Made by a program: the position numbers and the translations under genes | The notes under the pieces: generated by a model | What the model saw: the letters and a program-made list of their open reading frames with translations, nothing else | What the model was told of the DNA's origin: nothing | The model's database searches: none | Part shown: one piece after another, positions 1 through 5,158 of the stretch | Numbering within the stretch: position 1 is the stretch's first letter | How the letters are laid out: each line of letters opens with the position of its first letter | Source of the DNA: Enteractinococcus helveticum | GTDB taxonomy: Bacteria; Actinomycetota; Actinomycetes; Actinomycetales; Micrococcaceae | Length of the DNA stretch: 7,621 nucleotides | Assembly (NCBI RefSeq): GCF_020742345.1 | Contig: NZ_DYXC01000088.1 | Location: 1 to 7,621, forward strand | Reading direction: 5' to 3'

Positions 1-9
1 ATCCTGACT
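1..9. other. host flank left of the outer IS110 element
   Basis: These nine bases (ATCCTGACT) lie outside the proposed left end of the outer element and should be host DNA. They are repeated exactly inside bridge RNA A (87-95), where the left target guide is expected. Joined to the right flank at 2744 through one GT core, they restore the palindrome CCTGACTGTCAGG. In the deaminase reading frame of the right flank, the restored left flank has a TGA at 5-7. The flank therefore does not continue that gene as an open frame. Confidence 0.6.
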
Positions 10-11
10 GT
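10..11. repeat. GT core, outer element (partner at 2742-2743)
   Basis: The proposed two-base core of the outer IS110 element is present once at each end. It was chosen because GT lies 16 nt before the first bridge-RNA stem base in both elements (10 to 26, and 217 to 233). In addition, both right ends read TAGAAG or TAGAAGA followed by GT, and the right target guides of both RNAs pair through AC with this GT. IS621 uses CT instead. A dinucleotide alone is weak evidence, so the confidence comes from the agreement of the guides. Confidence 0.65.
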
Positions 12-22
12 GAGACTTGGAA

Positions 23-217
23 GTAGCTGGTCTGGGACCGGCTGCAAAGATAGGTACAGGCCGTTCCGCCGGATGGTGTGACTCGAATCCTGACTGGCTC
101 CACATGGATGCCTTATATCTGACATGTCCACTCATCAGGTGGGCGGCCGGTGCCTATCCGGTCCACCTCGGTAACTTCATTAGAAGATTGTCCACCGCAT
201 CGCCGCGGTGTGACTCG
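23..217 (+). ncRNA. bridge RNA A (outer element), 5' part, interrupted
   Basis: This is the IS110 bridge RNA of the outer element, which links donor and target DNA for transposase 2. The structure is read by eye. A 5' hairpin is 23-32/36-45 with a three-base loop. The long stem is 59-75/133-148 with one bulge and one mismatch. A loop-tip hairpin lies at 96-102/105-112. The second-loop hairpin is ACCGC/GCGGT at 194-198/205-209. The left target guide 87-96 equals host bases 1-10, and the right target guide 119-123 complements 2742-2746. The left donor guide 181-189 (TAGAAGATT) matches the right end TAGAAGAGT in 8 of 9 bases. The inner element enters at 217, inside the right donor guide; the RNA resumes at 1559. 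The exact transcript ends are unknown. Confidence 0.75.
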
Positions 218-218
218 T
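217..218. repeat. GT core, inner element (partner at 1557-1558)
   Basis: This is the proposed core dinucleotide of the inner element. The left junction reads TGTGACTC-GT-CTCTAATG and the right junction reads GATAGAAG-GT-TCACAGT. The right target guide of RNA B pairs with GT plus seven following bases without a mismatch. TC (218-219 and 1559-1560) is an alternative register. It is less consistent with the spacing to the bridge-RNA hairpin and with the ends of the outer element. Confidence 0.72.
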
Positions 219-230
219 CTCTAATGGTAT

Positions 231-434
231 TGGCGGGTCCGAGACCTGCTGGCAAGATAGATACCACCCCCATGATGTGACTCTTGACTCATCTGTCTCT
301 AGACGCCTCTGGATGACCTCACTGTGAACTGTCCATCATGGTGGGTGGTACTCATCCAGCCTCTTGACATGGCCTGATAGAAGGTTGTCCGCTTTGCTCA
401 AAAGCGTGGCTCATTAGAGATTCGCCTGCCAAGA
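231..434 (+). ncRNA. bridge RNA B (inner element)
   Basis: This is the guide RNA of transposase 1. The 5' hairpin is 233-239/243-249, with a three-base loop as in RNA A and one pair flipped from U-G to G-U. The linker CAAGATAG is shared with A. A 16-bp stem 262-277/334-350, with only U342 bulged, closes the target loop; its tip is 295-298/301-304. The right target guide 321-329 (ACTGTGAAC) is the exact reverse complement of 1557-1565. The left target guide is 285-290, or in another register 276-283. The donor loop is closed by 362-366/430-434 and 371-373/424-426, with an inner hairpin 390-395/401-406. The left donor guide 376-386 equals 1549-1559. The right donor guide 412-420 complements 218-226. 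The ends are approximate. Confidence 0.83.
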
Positions 435-494
435 ACTCTTCTCGGATCAGTGCCATAACCAACGGTCACCAAGCTGGAAGAAGATGAGGCAGTT

Positions 495-1541
495 ATGACT
501 CTTGTGGCAGAATATTATGATTACGTGGTGGGTATCGATACGCATGCTCGAACCCACACCTACGCCATCGTGAACACCCGAACCGGCGCCCGAGACGGTT
601 GTCAGACGTTTCCCGTGTCCGCGGCCGGCATCCATCGCGCCATTGCCTGGATACAGCGCAATACCAGCGGAGCCATCTTGGCGGCAGTCGAAGGCACCCG
701 GTCCTACGGCGCGACGATCACCCATGCGCTCACAGTCCAGAACATCACCGTGGTGGAAGTGAAGCCGCCGCGAAAAAGACAACGCGCTGGCGTGGGTAAG
801 TCCGACGACATTGATGCAACTACAGCGGCCATGACCGTGCTGCCGCACGAGGTCAGTGCACTATTACAACCTCGCAGCGATGGCCTACGGGCAGCGCTCA
901 GTGTCCTGGTTGCTTCTCGTGAGCGGATCGACGCACAGCGCACGCGCAACCGCAATGCACTCAACGCATTGCTCCGGCAAATTGATCTTGGAATAGATGC
1001 CCGCAGGGCACTCACCGATCGCCAGCTCAAAGAGATCCGCAATTGGTGCGTGCGCTCTACAGACACCATTCAACAACGTTATGCTCGTGCTGAAGCCGTC
1101 TTGTTAGCCACCGCGATCATGGATGCTGACCAGGCATTACACGACAACAAGCAACAATTAGCACAACTCAACGAACAACTTGCCCCTACGATGCAACACC
1201 AATTTGGCTTCGGCGCGGTCACAGTCGCCTGGATCCTTATCGCCTATTCACACCCTGGCCGGGTGCATTCCGAAGCCGCCTTCGCCGCGTTGGCAGGCGT
1301 GGCCCCTTTACAAGCATCCTCCGGCAACACCATCCGACACAGACTCAATCGGCACGGCGATCGACTCCTGAACAAAGCCCTTGACGTCATCGCAAAAACG
1401 CGCATGCGATTCGATGAGATAACAAAGCAATACGTCGAAAAGCGCACGGCCCAAGGACTCAGCTACCGAGAAATCAAAAGAGCACTAAAACGGTACCTCG
1501 CTCGAAGTATCTTCCGCCAATTACAAGTCCTGATGCATTGA
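495..1541 (+). CDS. IS110-family transposase 1 (bridge-RNA-guided recombinase)
   Basis: This 348-residue IS110 recombinase has a normal full length for the family. The N-terminal RuvC-like DEDD domain shows D15 (GIDTH), E66 (VEGTRSYG) and D104/D107 in GKSDDIDA. The central part (about 125-230) is helical and charged. The C-terminal Tnp_20 domain (about 235-320) holds the ASSGNT motif, where S275 or S276 should be the catalytic serine. With its bridge RNA the enzyme should nick and exchange strands at the core dinucleotide of donor and target. The ATG at 495 has GAGG at 486-489, five bases upstream. The stop codon lies inside TTGACA (1538-1543). It is clearly homologous to transposase 2 but not a recent copy of it: the catalytic motifs are shared and many other positions differ. 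Confidence 0.95.
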   Translation: MTLVAEYYDYVVGIDTHARTHTYAIVNTRTGARDGCQTFPVSAAGIHRAIAWIQRNTSGAILAAVEGTRSYGATITHALTVQNITVVEVKPPRKRQRAGVGKSDDIDATTAAMTVLPHEVSALLQPRSDGLRAALSVLVASRERIDAQRTRNRNALNALLRQIDLGIDARRALTDRQLKEIRNWCVRSTDTIQQRYARAEAVLLATAIMDADQALHDNKQQLAQLNEQLAPTMQHQFGFGAVTVAWILIAYSHPGRVHSEAAFAALAGVAPLQASSGNTIRHRLNRHGDRLLNKALDVIAKTRMRFDEITKQYVEKRTAQGLSYREIKRALKRYLARSIFRQLQVLMH

Positions 1542-1543
1542 CA
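1538..1543 (+). promoter_or_regulatory. -35-like TTGACA in the inner right end
   Basis: A perfect TTGACA overlaps the stop codon of transposase 1, 13 bp from the element end. In a circular form, joining right end to left end at GT would place TAATGG (222-227) 18 bp downstream as a -10 box. Transcription would then start near 233, where the bridge-RNA hairpin begins. This is inference from spacing. In the integrated state the same box points towards transposase 2 and meets only weak -10 candidates such as CAGTAT at 1562-1567. Confidence 0.45.
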
Positions 1544-1558
1544 AAAACGATAGAAGGT

Positions 1559-1575
1559 TCACAGTATTGTTCCGA
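1559..1575 (+). ncRNA. bridge RNA A, separated 3' part
   Basis: This short stretch is the end of the outer element's guide RNA, cut off by the inner insertion. TCACAG (1559-1564) would be the right donor guide: it complements CTGTGA at 8-13, which spans the outer element's left end. GTTCCGA (1569-1575) pairs with TCGGTAAC (168-175) with one bulged U, giving the closing stem of the donor loop. RNA B has a closing stem at the same position. The 82 bp from 1576 to 1657 form the transposase 2 leader. They align loosely with 437-494 before transposase 1 (TTC-CG-AT near the start, TGGAA near the RBS). Confidence 0.62.
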
Positions 1576-1657
1576 TGTGATTTCCAATCCCGGACTGGTA
1601 CCGGCCGCTTCACGGTCAATTATCCATGTCCATCACGTTGGAAAGGGACCGACCACT

Positions 1658-2728
1658 ATGTCCATTGTCGCTCATGCACACCCGTTTGTTGTAGGGGTTG
1701 ATACCCACGCCCGTAAACACGTCTACACGATCCTCATTGCCAGCACCGGCGCCTTCGTTGGCGCCCAGGATTTTCCCACCACCACGGCTGGCATCAACCG
1801 AGCCATCGCCTGGGTCGCGCGACACACCGGAGCTGACGTCGATACCTTGTGGGTAATCGAGGGTGCAGCATCTTATGGGGCGATCTTGGCGGGCACCGTG
1901 GCCACCCACGGGTATCCGGTGGCCGAAGCGCCACGCATGGACACTAAACAGCATTACGGTGTTGGGAAGTCCGACACCCTAGATGCCCACCGCATTGCAG
2001 CTGCAGCCTTGCCTTTGCCGGTGGGCAAGCTGCGTCGACCACGGCTCAACGGTGGGGTGCGCCAAGCCATCCGTATCTTGATTACCGCACGTGATTCGCT
2101 GACCACAGACCGCACCAGGACCGTAAATGCCCTGACCGCCTTGCTGCGCACAAACGATCTGGGCGTGGATGCTCGCAAAGCGCTGACCAAAACCCAAATT
2201 GTTGAGGTCTCCACATGGCGGAGCCGCAAGGAAGAACTGGCATTGTCCGTTGCCCGTGGTGAAGCAATCCGCTTGGCAAAACACATCATCATCCTTGATA
2301 GCCAAGTCCTCGACAACGAAAAGCATTTGACTGAATTACTTCAAGCCAGCCAGGCTGCACCACTGCTTCGAGAAAAGGGTTTTGGGCCCGTCAGTGCCGC
2401 CACATGTCTTACCGCTTGGTCACACCAAGGCCGGGTACGGACGGAAGCAGAATTCGCCTCGCTGGCCGGGGTCAACCCCATCCCAGCATCATCTGGCAAC
2501 ACCATCAGATACCGACTCAACCGAGGCGGTGACCGAGCACTAAACAGCGCGCTACACATGGTAGCAATCAGCAAAATGACCCACGACGATGAGACCCGCG
2601 CCTACGTGGAAAAGCGCCGAGCAGAACACAAAACTGACCGAGACATCAGACGTTGCCTCAAACGCTATCTCGCCCGCCGAGTCTTCCGGGTCCTCAACGC
2701 TCAAAACAAAGCACTGCAGACTTATTGA
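1658..2728 (+). CDS. IS110-family transposase 2 (bridge-RNA-guided recombinase)
   Basis: This 356-residue IS110 recombinase belongs to the outer element. The DEDD domain has D15 (GVDTH), E68 (IEGAASYG) and D106/D109 in GKSDTLDA. The C-terminal Tnp_20 domain has GFGPVS (from 241) and ASSGNTIRYRLNR with S278/S279. Both halves and all expected acidic residues are present, so the enzyme looks functional. I chose ATG 1658 because GAAAGGG (1641-1647) sits 10 bp upstream and the protein then starts like transposase 1. The frame stays open upstream to a TTG at 1538, but that segment would be an extra 40 residues unlike the family. The stop lies in TTGACA (2725-2730). With its own guide RNA split, it may lack a working partner. 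Confidence 0.94.
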   Translation: MSIVAHAHPFVVGVDTHARKHVYTILIASTGAFVGAQDFPTTTAGINRAIAWVARHTGADVDTLWVIEGAASYGAILAGTVATHGYPVAEAPRMDTKQHYGVGKSDTLDAHRIAAAALPLPVGKLRRPRLNGGVRQAIRILITARDSLTTDRTRTVNALTALLRTNDLGVDARKALTKTQIVEVSTWRSRKEELALSVARGEAIRLAKHIIILDSQVLDNEKHLTELLQASQAAPLLREKGFGPVSAATCLTAWSHQGRVRTEAEFASLAGVNPIPASSGNTIRYRLNRGGDRALNSALHMVAISKMTHDDETRAYVEKRRAEHKTDRDIRRCLKRYLARRVFRVLNAQNKALQTY

Positions 2729-2730
2729 CA
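2725..2730 (+). promoter_or_regulatory. -35-like TTGACA in the outer right end
   Basis: This has the same arrangement as in the inner element: a perfect TTGACA contains the transposase stop codon, 11 bp before the element end. In a right-end/left-end circle junction it would point at bridge RNA A. However, the left end offers only a poor -10 (around 14-21), so the promoter reading is weaker here than for the inner element. Confidence 0.35.
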
Positions 2731-2743
2731 ACTATAGAAGAGT

Positions 2744-3033
2744 CAGGCACGAGCCCTGACTTTCCGAATCCCAGCACGACAGTTTGCCACGAGACCGAGC
2801 CGTATCTTGCCGCGGTTCGGCTTAACCAGCCCATTCTGGCTTCCCTGTGTCTACACCGCACTGAAGACAATCGTTTCCTTGTGCTGAGTCCCTGTGGTAT
2901 TTGCAGAGAGCGCCTCATCATGCATGGGCCAGACCCACTCGTGGGCGTCCCAGAACCCGACGATGCGACACAGGTCAAATGGGTTCGTGTCGGCGAGATC
3001 ATGCCGTACTACTGGCCGTCAGTCTTCGACTAA
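2744..3033 (+). pseudogene. cytidine-deaminase-like gene, 5'-truncated remnant
   Basis: The frame ending at the TAA of 3031-3033 encodes a zinc-dependent cytidine/nucleoside deaminase C-terminal part. VCHETEP matches the first zinc/catalytic motif (C-x-E type), and SPCGICRERL supplies the PCxxC zinc cysteines. The tail VGEIMPYYWPSVFD resembles tails of actinobacterial deaminase-family proteins. The usual first 40-50 residues, with the N-terminal strands and substrate loop, are absent. A frame opening at ATG 2653 is an artefact: it starts out of frame inside transposase 2. If the IS pair is removed, the host left flank gives TGA at 5-7 in this frame. The gene was therefore probably already broken before the element arrived. 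No upstream start or RBS is visible. Confidence 0.72.
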
Positions 3034-3074
3034 GCACACCAGAACATGCAGCGACAAAGACCTTCCGCTCGACG

Positions 3075-4790
3075 CTAGCTATTCGATGCTGCCGGGGTCG
3101 AGAGGTGTTGGGTTCTGCCGGTCCAGTGGTTGCGGAGCCATCGGTCATGCGACACGACAATTACGGCACCGGGGTAGTGTGCTATGGAGGCTTCCAGTTG
3201 GGTGACCAGCGGAAGTGAGAAGTGGTTCGTTGGTTCATCCAGCATCAGGACCTCGGGTGGGTTGGCCAGGATGATGGCCAGGGCCAGGCGGCGTTGTTGC
3301 CCCACGCTGAGACTATCGACAGGCCGAGTGTGGTCGCGTGGATGCATAAGCCCAAACGTTGCCAAGGGGGTGGCCTCCGCAACGGCTAATCCAACGGATT
3401 GCTCATAGACCGTGTGGGCACTCTGGCCAGCAAATGCTGAGAAGTCGCTTTCCTGTGTCAGCAGGCCGATGCTCAGCCCGGATCTGCGCATGAGGGTGCC
3501 GTGATCCGGGGTGAGGTGGCCAGCCAGTATGGCCAGCAGCGAGGATTTACCGACCCCATTGGGACCGGTGATCAGCAGCCGGTCGGTGGCCGTAATGGTC
3601 ACGGAGGTCGCAGCAAGCCGGTGGGTGCTTGTCACGTGCGTGGCCCGGATAAGTTCCTCATCAGGGGCATAGCGTGCCCCGGTGGTGTGTGCAGCGTCAA
3701 GCCCTTGGAAGGACAGTTGACGGGGTGGTTTCACAATCTGGCGCTGTTCTAGCTCTTGTAACCGGGCACGGGCATCATTGACGCGGCGTGCAACGACCTT
3801 GGCGTTGCGATCGGCATAGTATTTTTGGGCCATGCGGATTTCGGTGCGGGGTTTCCAATCGGTGTGGCCCACGACTTGGTTGTCATCCACGGCGGCTCTG
3901 AGCCGTCGGAGCTGGGCTTGTTCTTGGTCATATTGGTCTTGCCAGCGCCGTCGAGCATCACGACGATACTGCACGTAGTCGGAATAGGTGCCCGTAAACC
4001 GGGTGATCCCCCTGGTAACCAACTGTTCCTGTGCATCATGGAGTCGGTGCGGTTGCGGGGCAGGATCTAAATCAATCAGCGACCGAACTGTGCGATCAAG
4101 AAAGGCCCGGTCGTGACTAGCAATCAGCACCGGCCCACGCCACGTGGACACCAGGCCGCTGAGGAACTCCACGCCGTGATCATCGAGATGGTTAGTGGGT
4201 TCATCCAGCAACAACACGTCCGGAGCGCTCAATAACACACTGGCCAGCGCTAAGCGTGCAGCCTGCCCTCCGGACAGCTGTCCCACAGGGGTTGAGGCAG
4301 CCACATCGGCTAGGCCAAGCCCGGCGACCATCCGACTGACGTGGGCGTCCACTTCCCAAGCAGCGAAGCGTTCAGCACGGTCTAACGCTTCGGTATACCG
4401 CACCACGGCAGCCTCCTGGTGAGGGTGCTCAGCAAGAGCTTGGGCTGCGTCGTCGACGTCACGGATCGCAGCACGGATGGGAGCGACAGCGGTTTCCAGC
4501 ACGTCACTCAGTGTTTCGGACGCCGCGAAGGTAGGTTGCTGGGTCAACAGTCCGACAGCTGGTTGCGCGGTGTCACGGTGGAAAAACTCGACACGTCCGG
4601 CATCAGCAGGTACGTGTCCGGCAAGAATGCGAAGCAAGGTAGATTTACCGGCACCGTTTTCGCCGATCACCCCGACACAATCATCGGAGGCGACAGCAAA
4701 CGAAATATCGGTAAACACCCGGCGATCCGCAAACGACTTCGACAAGCCGTCAACGCGCAGATGGGAAAAGAGAGTACGTGAATGCGACAC
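3075..4790 (-). CDS. ABC-F ATPase, probable ribosome-protection antibiotic resistance protein
   Basis: This soluble tandem-ATPase ABC-F protein has 571 residues from the chosen start and no membrane segments. NBD1 has Walker A GENGAGKS (43-50), LSGGQ (172-176) and Walker B LLLDEPTNH (193-201). A long charged linker (about 240-370) is the part that reaches into the ribosome in this family. NBD2 has GPNGVGKS (409-416), a variant signature LSVGQ (494-498) and LMLDEPTNH (515-523). Family members of this type displace macrolide, lincosamide or similar drugs from the ribosome; the substrate cannot be read from sequence. I chose GTG 4790 because AAGGA lies seven bases upstream. GTG 4829 is possible but its GAGG is too close. 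It converges on the deaminase remnant 41 bp away. Confidence 0.85.
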   Translation of the reverse strand: MSHSRTLFSHLRVDGLSKSFADRRVFTDISFAVASDDCVGVIGENGAGKSTLLRILAGHVPADAGRVEFFHRDTAQPAVGLLTQQPTFAASETLSDVLETAVAPIRAAIRDVDDAAQALAEHPHQEAAVVRYTEALDRAERFAAWEVDAHVSRMVAGLGLADVAASTPVGQLSGGQAARLALASVLLSAPDVLLLDEPTNHLDDHGVEFLSGLVSTWRGPVLIASHDRAFLDRTVRSLIDLDPAPQPHRLHDAQEQLVTRGITRFTGTYSDYVQYRRDARRRWQDQYDQEQAQLRRLRAAVDDNQVVGHTDWKPRTEIRMAQKYYADRNAKVVARRVNDARARLQELEQRQIVKPPRQLSFQGLDAAHTTGARYAPDEELIRATHVTSTHRLAATSVTITATDRLLITGPNGVGKSSLLAILAGHLTPDHGTLMRRSGLSIGLLTQESDFSAFAGQSAHTVYEQSVGLAVAEATPLATFGLMHPRDHTRPVDSLSVGQQRRLALAIILANPPEVLMLDEPTNHFSLPLVTQLEASIAHYPGAVIVVSHDRWLRNHWTGRTQHLSTPAASNS

Positions 4791-4857
4791 AAAAAGATCC
4801 TTGAACGTTTCGAGCCTCGCCGGGCACACGCCTCAGACGCGAGGAGGAACAAGGATC
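4791..4857 (-). promoter_or_regulatory. attenuator-like structured leader of the ABC-F gene
   Basis: On the minus strand GATCCTTG (4857-4850) pairs perfectly with CAAGGATC (4803-4796). Inside it CCTCGC pairs with GCGAGG. Five T residues follow the outer stem directly, then the GTG start. The 3' arm contains the Shine-Dalgarno AAGGA, so folding would hide the ribosome site and could also act as an intrinsic terminator. Drug-inducible ABC-F and erm genes are often controlled by such leaders. The switch itself is inferred. Confidence 0.55.
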
Positions 4858-4871
4858 ACAGTTTCATACAC
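4833..4871 (-). CDS. possible 12-residue leader peptide of the ABC-F gene
   Basis: A GTG-initiated reading frame encodes VYETVILVPPRV and stops at TGA inside the hairpin loop. It runs across the 5' arm of the attenuator, so a ribosome stalled on VILV or PP would free the Shine-Dalgarno on the 3' arm. No strong RBS is seen upstream (only TTGGG/GTGGGG). A competing mini-frame MKL starts at 4867. It is supported by position only, since very short frames arise by chance. Confidence 0.3.
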   Translation of the reverse strand: MYETVILVPPRV

Positions 4872-4927
4872 CCCACAATAGCCCAAGGACGCTAGAAAAG
4901 GCCAGTCAGCCCAGGATGACACTCACG

Positions 4928-5130
4928 TCAGCGAACGGGTTGAGCTTTGGGCAGCAGCCAGGTATACAAAACTGCGGCCACAATGCCGACCAAGACAAAA
5001 GATAACAGACCGTAACCCATACTCGCTTCTACCGTGGCAGCCTCACCCGGACTCAGGGCTGCCAGGATATTGCCGAGGAACAAACCCAACACACCATACC
5101 CAACCGCAAAGCAGCCGATCACAATGCTTT
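4928..5130 (-). pseudogene. small membrane protein, N-terminus lost at the IS3 element
   Basis: The frame encodes about 66 host residues, with two hydrophobic segments (IGCFAVGYGVLGLFLGNILAAL, written here only to show its extent in part; and roughly LLSFVLVGIVAAVLYTWLL) and a short basic tail ending QPVR. The hydrophobic start lies directly against the IS3 end at 5131, and the frame continues into the inverted repeat without its own start region. I therefore read it as a 3' remnant. A GTG at 5122 could serve as a start but has no clear RBS. The protein family is not recognised. The gene stops about 57 bp before the ABC-F leader peptide and may once have been co-directional with it. Confidence 0.5.
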
Positions 5131-5154
5131 TGAAGCGCCCTGGGTTCTGTTCCG
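5131..5154 (+). repeat. IS3 terminal inverted repeat, right (orfB side)
   Basis: It begins TGAAGCGCCCTGGG and pairs with the inverted repeat at 6411-6434, matching 20 of 24 positions. It lies just beyond the orfB stop (5159-5161). Confidence 0.85.
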
Positions 5155-5158
5155 CTTT

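Larger units (their letters stand above)
219..1556 (+). mobile_element. inner IS110-family element, complete
   Basis: This is a complete 1338-bp IS110-type element: left end, bridge RNA B (231-434), transposase 1 (495-1541) and a right end that closes 15 bp after the stop codon. It is inserted in the outer element's bridge RNA in the same orientation. Removing it together with one GT fuses 208-218 to 1559 onward. The fused sequence (GTGACTCGTT) aligns with the matching stretch of RNA B (GTGGCTCATT). It also restores a closing stem between 168-175 and 1569-1575. All four guide segments of RNA B fit its own ends or its present target, so nothing argues against it being active. Confidence 0.85.
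12..2741 (+). mobile_element. outer IS110-family element, interrupted by the inner one
   Basis: This element consists of a left end with bridge RNA A (from 12), a leader (1576-1657), transposase 2 (1658-2728) and a very short right end finishing at 2741. With the 1340-bp insert (element plus one GT) removed it is about 1390 bp, normal for IS110. There are no terminal inverted repeats, as usual for the family. The boundaries were found by matching guide RNA to flanks: 87-96 equals 1-10, and 119-123 is the reverse complement of 2742-2746. The right end runs TTGACA, then TAGAAGA, then GT, parallel to the inner element. The transposase looks intact, but the guide RNA is split, so the copy may be immobile in cis. 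Confidence 0.78.

Noticed and set aside
17..280. An 87-codon plus-strand open frame in the left end.
   Set aside because: It crosses bridge RNA A, the inner junction and RNA B; it has no RBS and the region is explained by RNA structure.
1541..1657. A third bridge-RNA copy between the two transposases (GATGTGA at 1574 and TGTCCATCA at 1627 are spaced much as in RNAs A and B).
   Set aside because: The first 17 bases are better explained as the cut-off 3' end of RNA A, and the rest aligns with the leader before transposase 1. The 5' hairpin and long stem are missing. The shared 9-mer may be chance or a short conserved leader motif.
1538..1657. An N-terminal extension of transposase 2 from the TTG at 1538.
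   Set aside because: The extra 40 residues have no counterpart in transposase 1, TTG overlaps the previous stop, and the ATG at 1658 has a good RBS.
1..2743. A novel two-transposase, two-RNA composite system acting as a heteromeric complex.
   Set aside because: Each transposase is full length with all catalytic residues, each RNA fits its own ends, and removing the inner unit restores a normal single element. Nested insertion is simpler.
2653..2743. A complete deaminase gene starting at ATG 2653.
   Set aside because: This ATG is out of frame inside the transposase 2 gene and the first residues come from IS DNA; the resemblance to deaminases begins only after about 2764.
2742..2760. GTCAGG/CCTGAC hairpin as a transcription terminator of the outer element.
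   Set aside because: Only a six-pair stem followed by three Ts, and it lies in host DNA past the proposed end; it is better seen as part of the repeated host target sequence.
4477..4881. Long plus-strand open frames opposite the ABC-F gene.
   Set aside because: They mirror the high-GC codon bias of the real gene on the other strand and show no domain.
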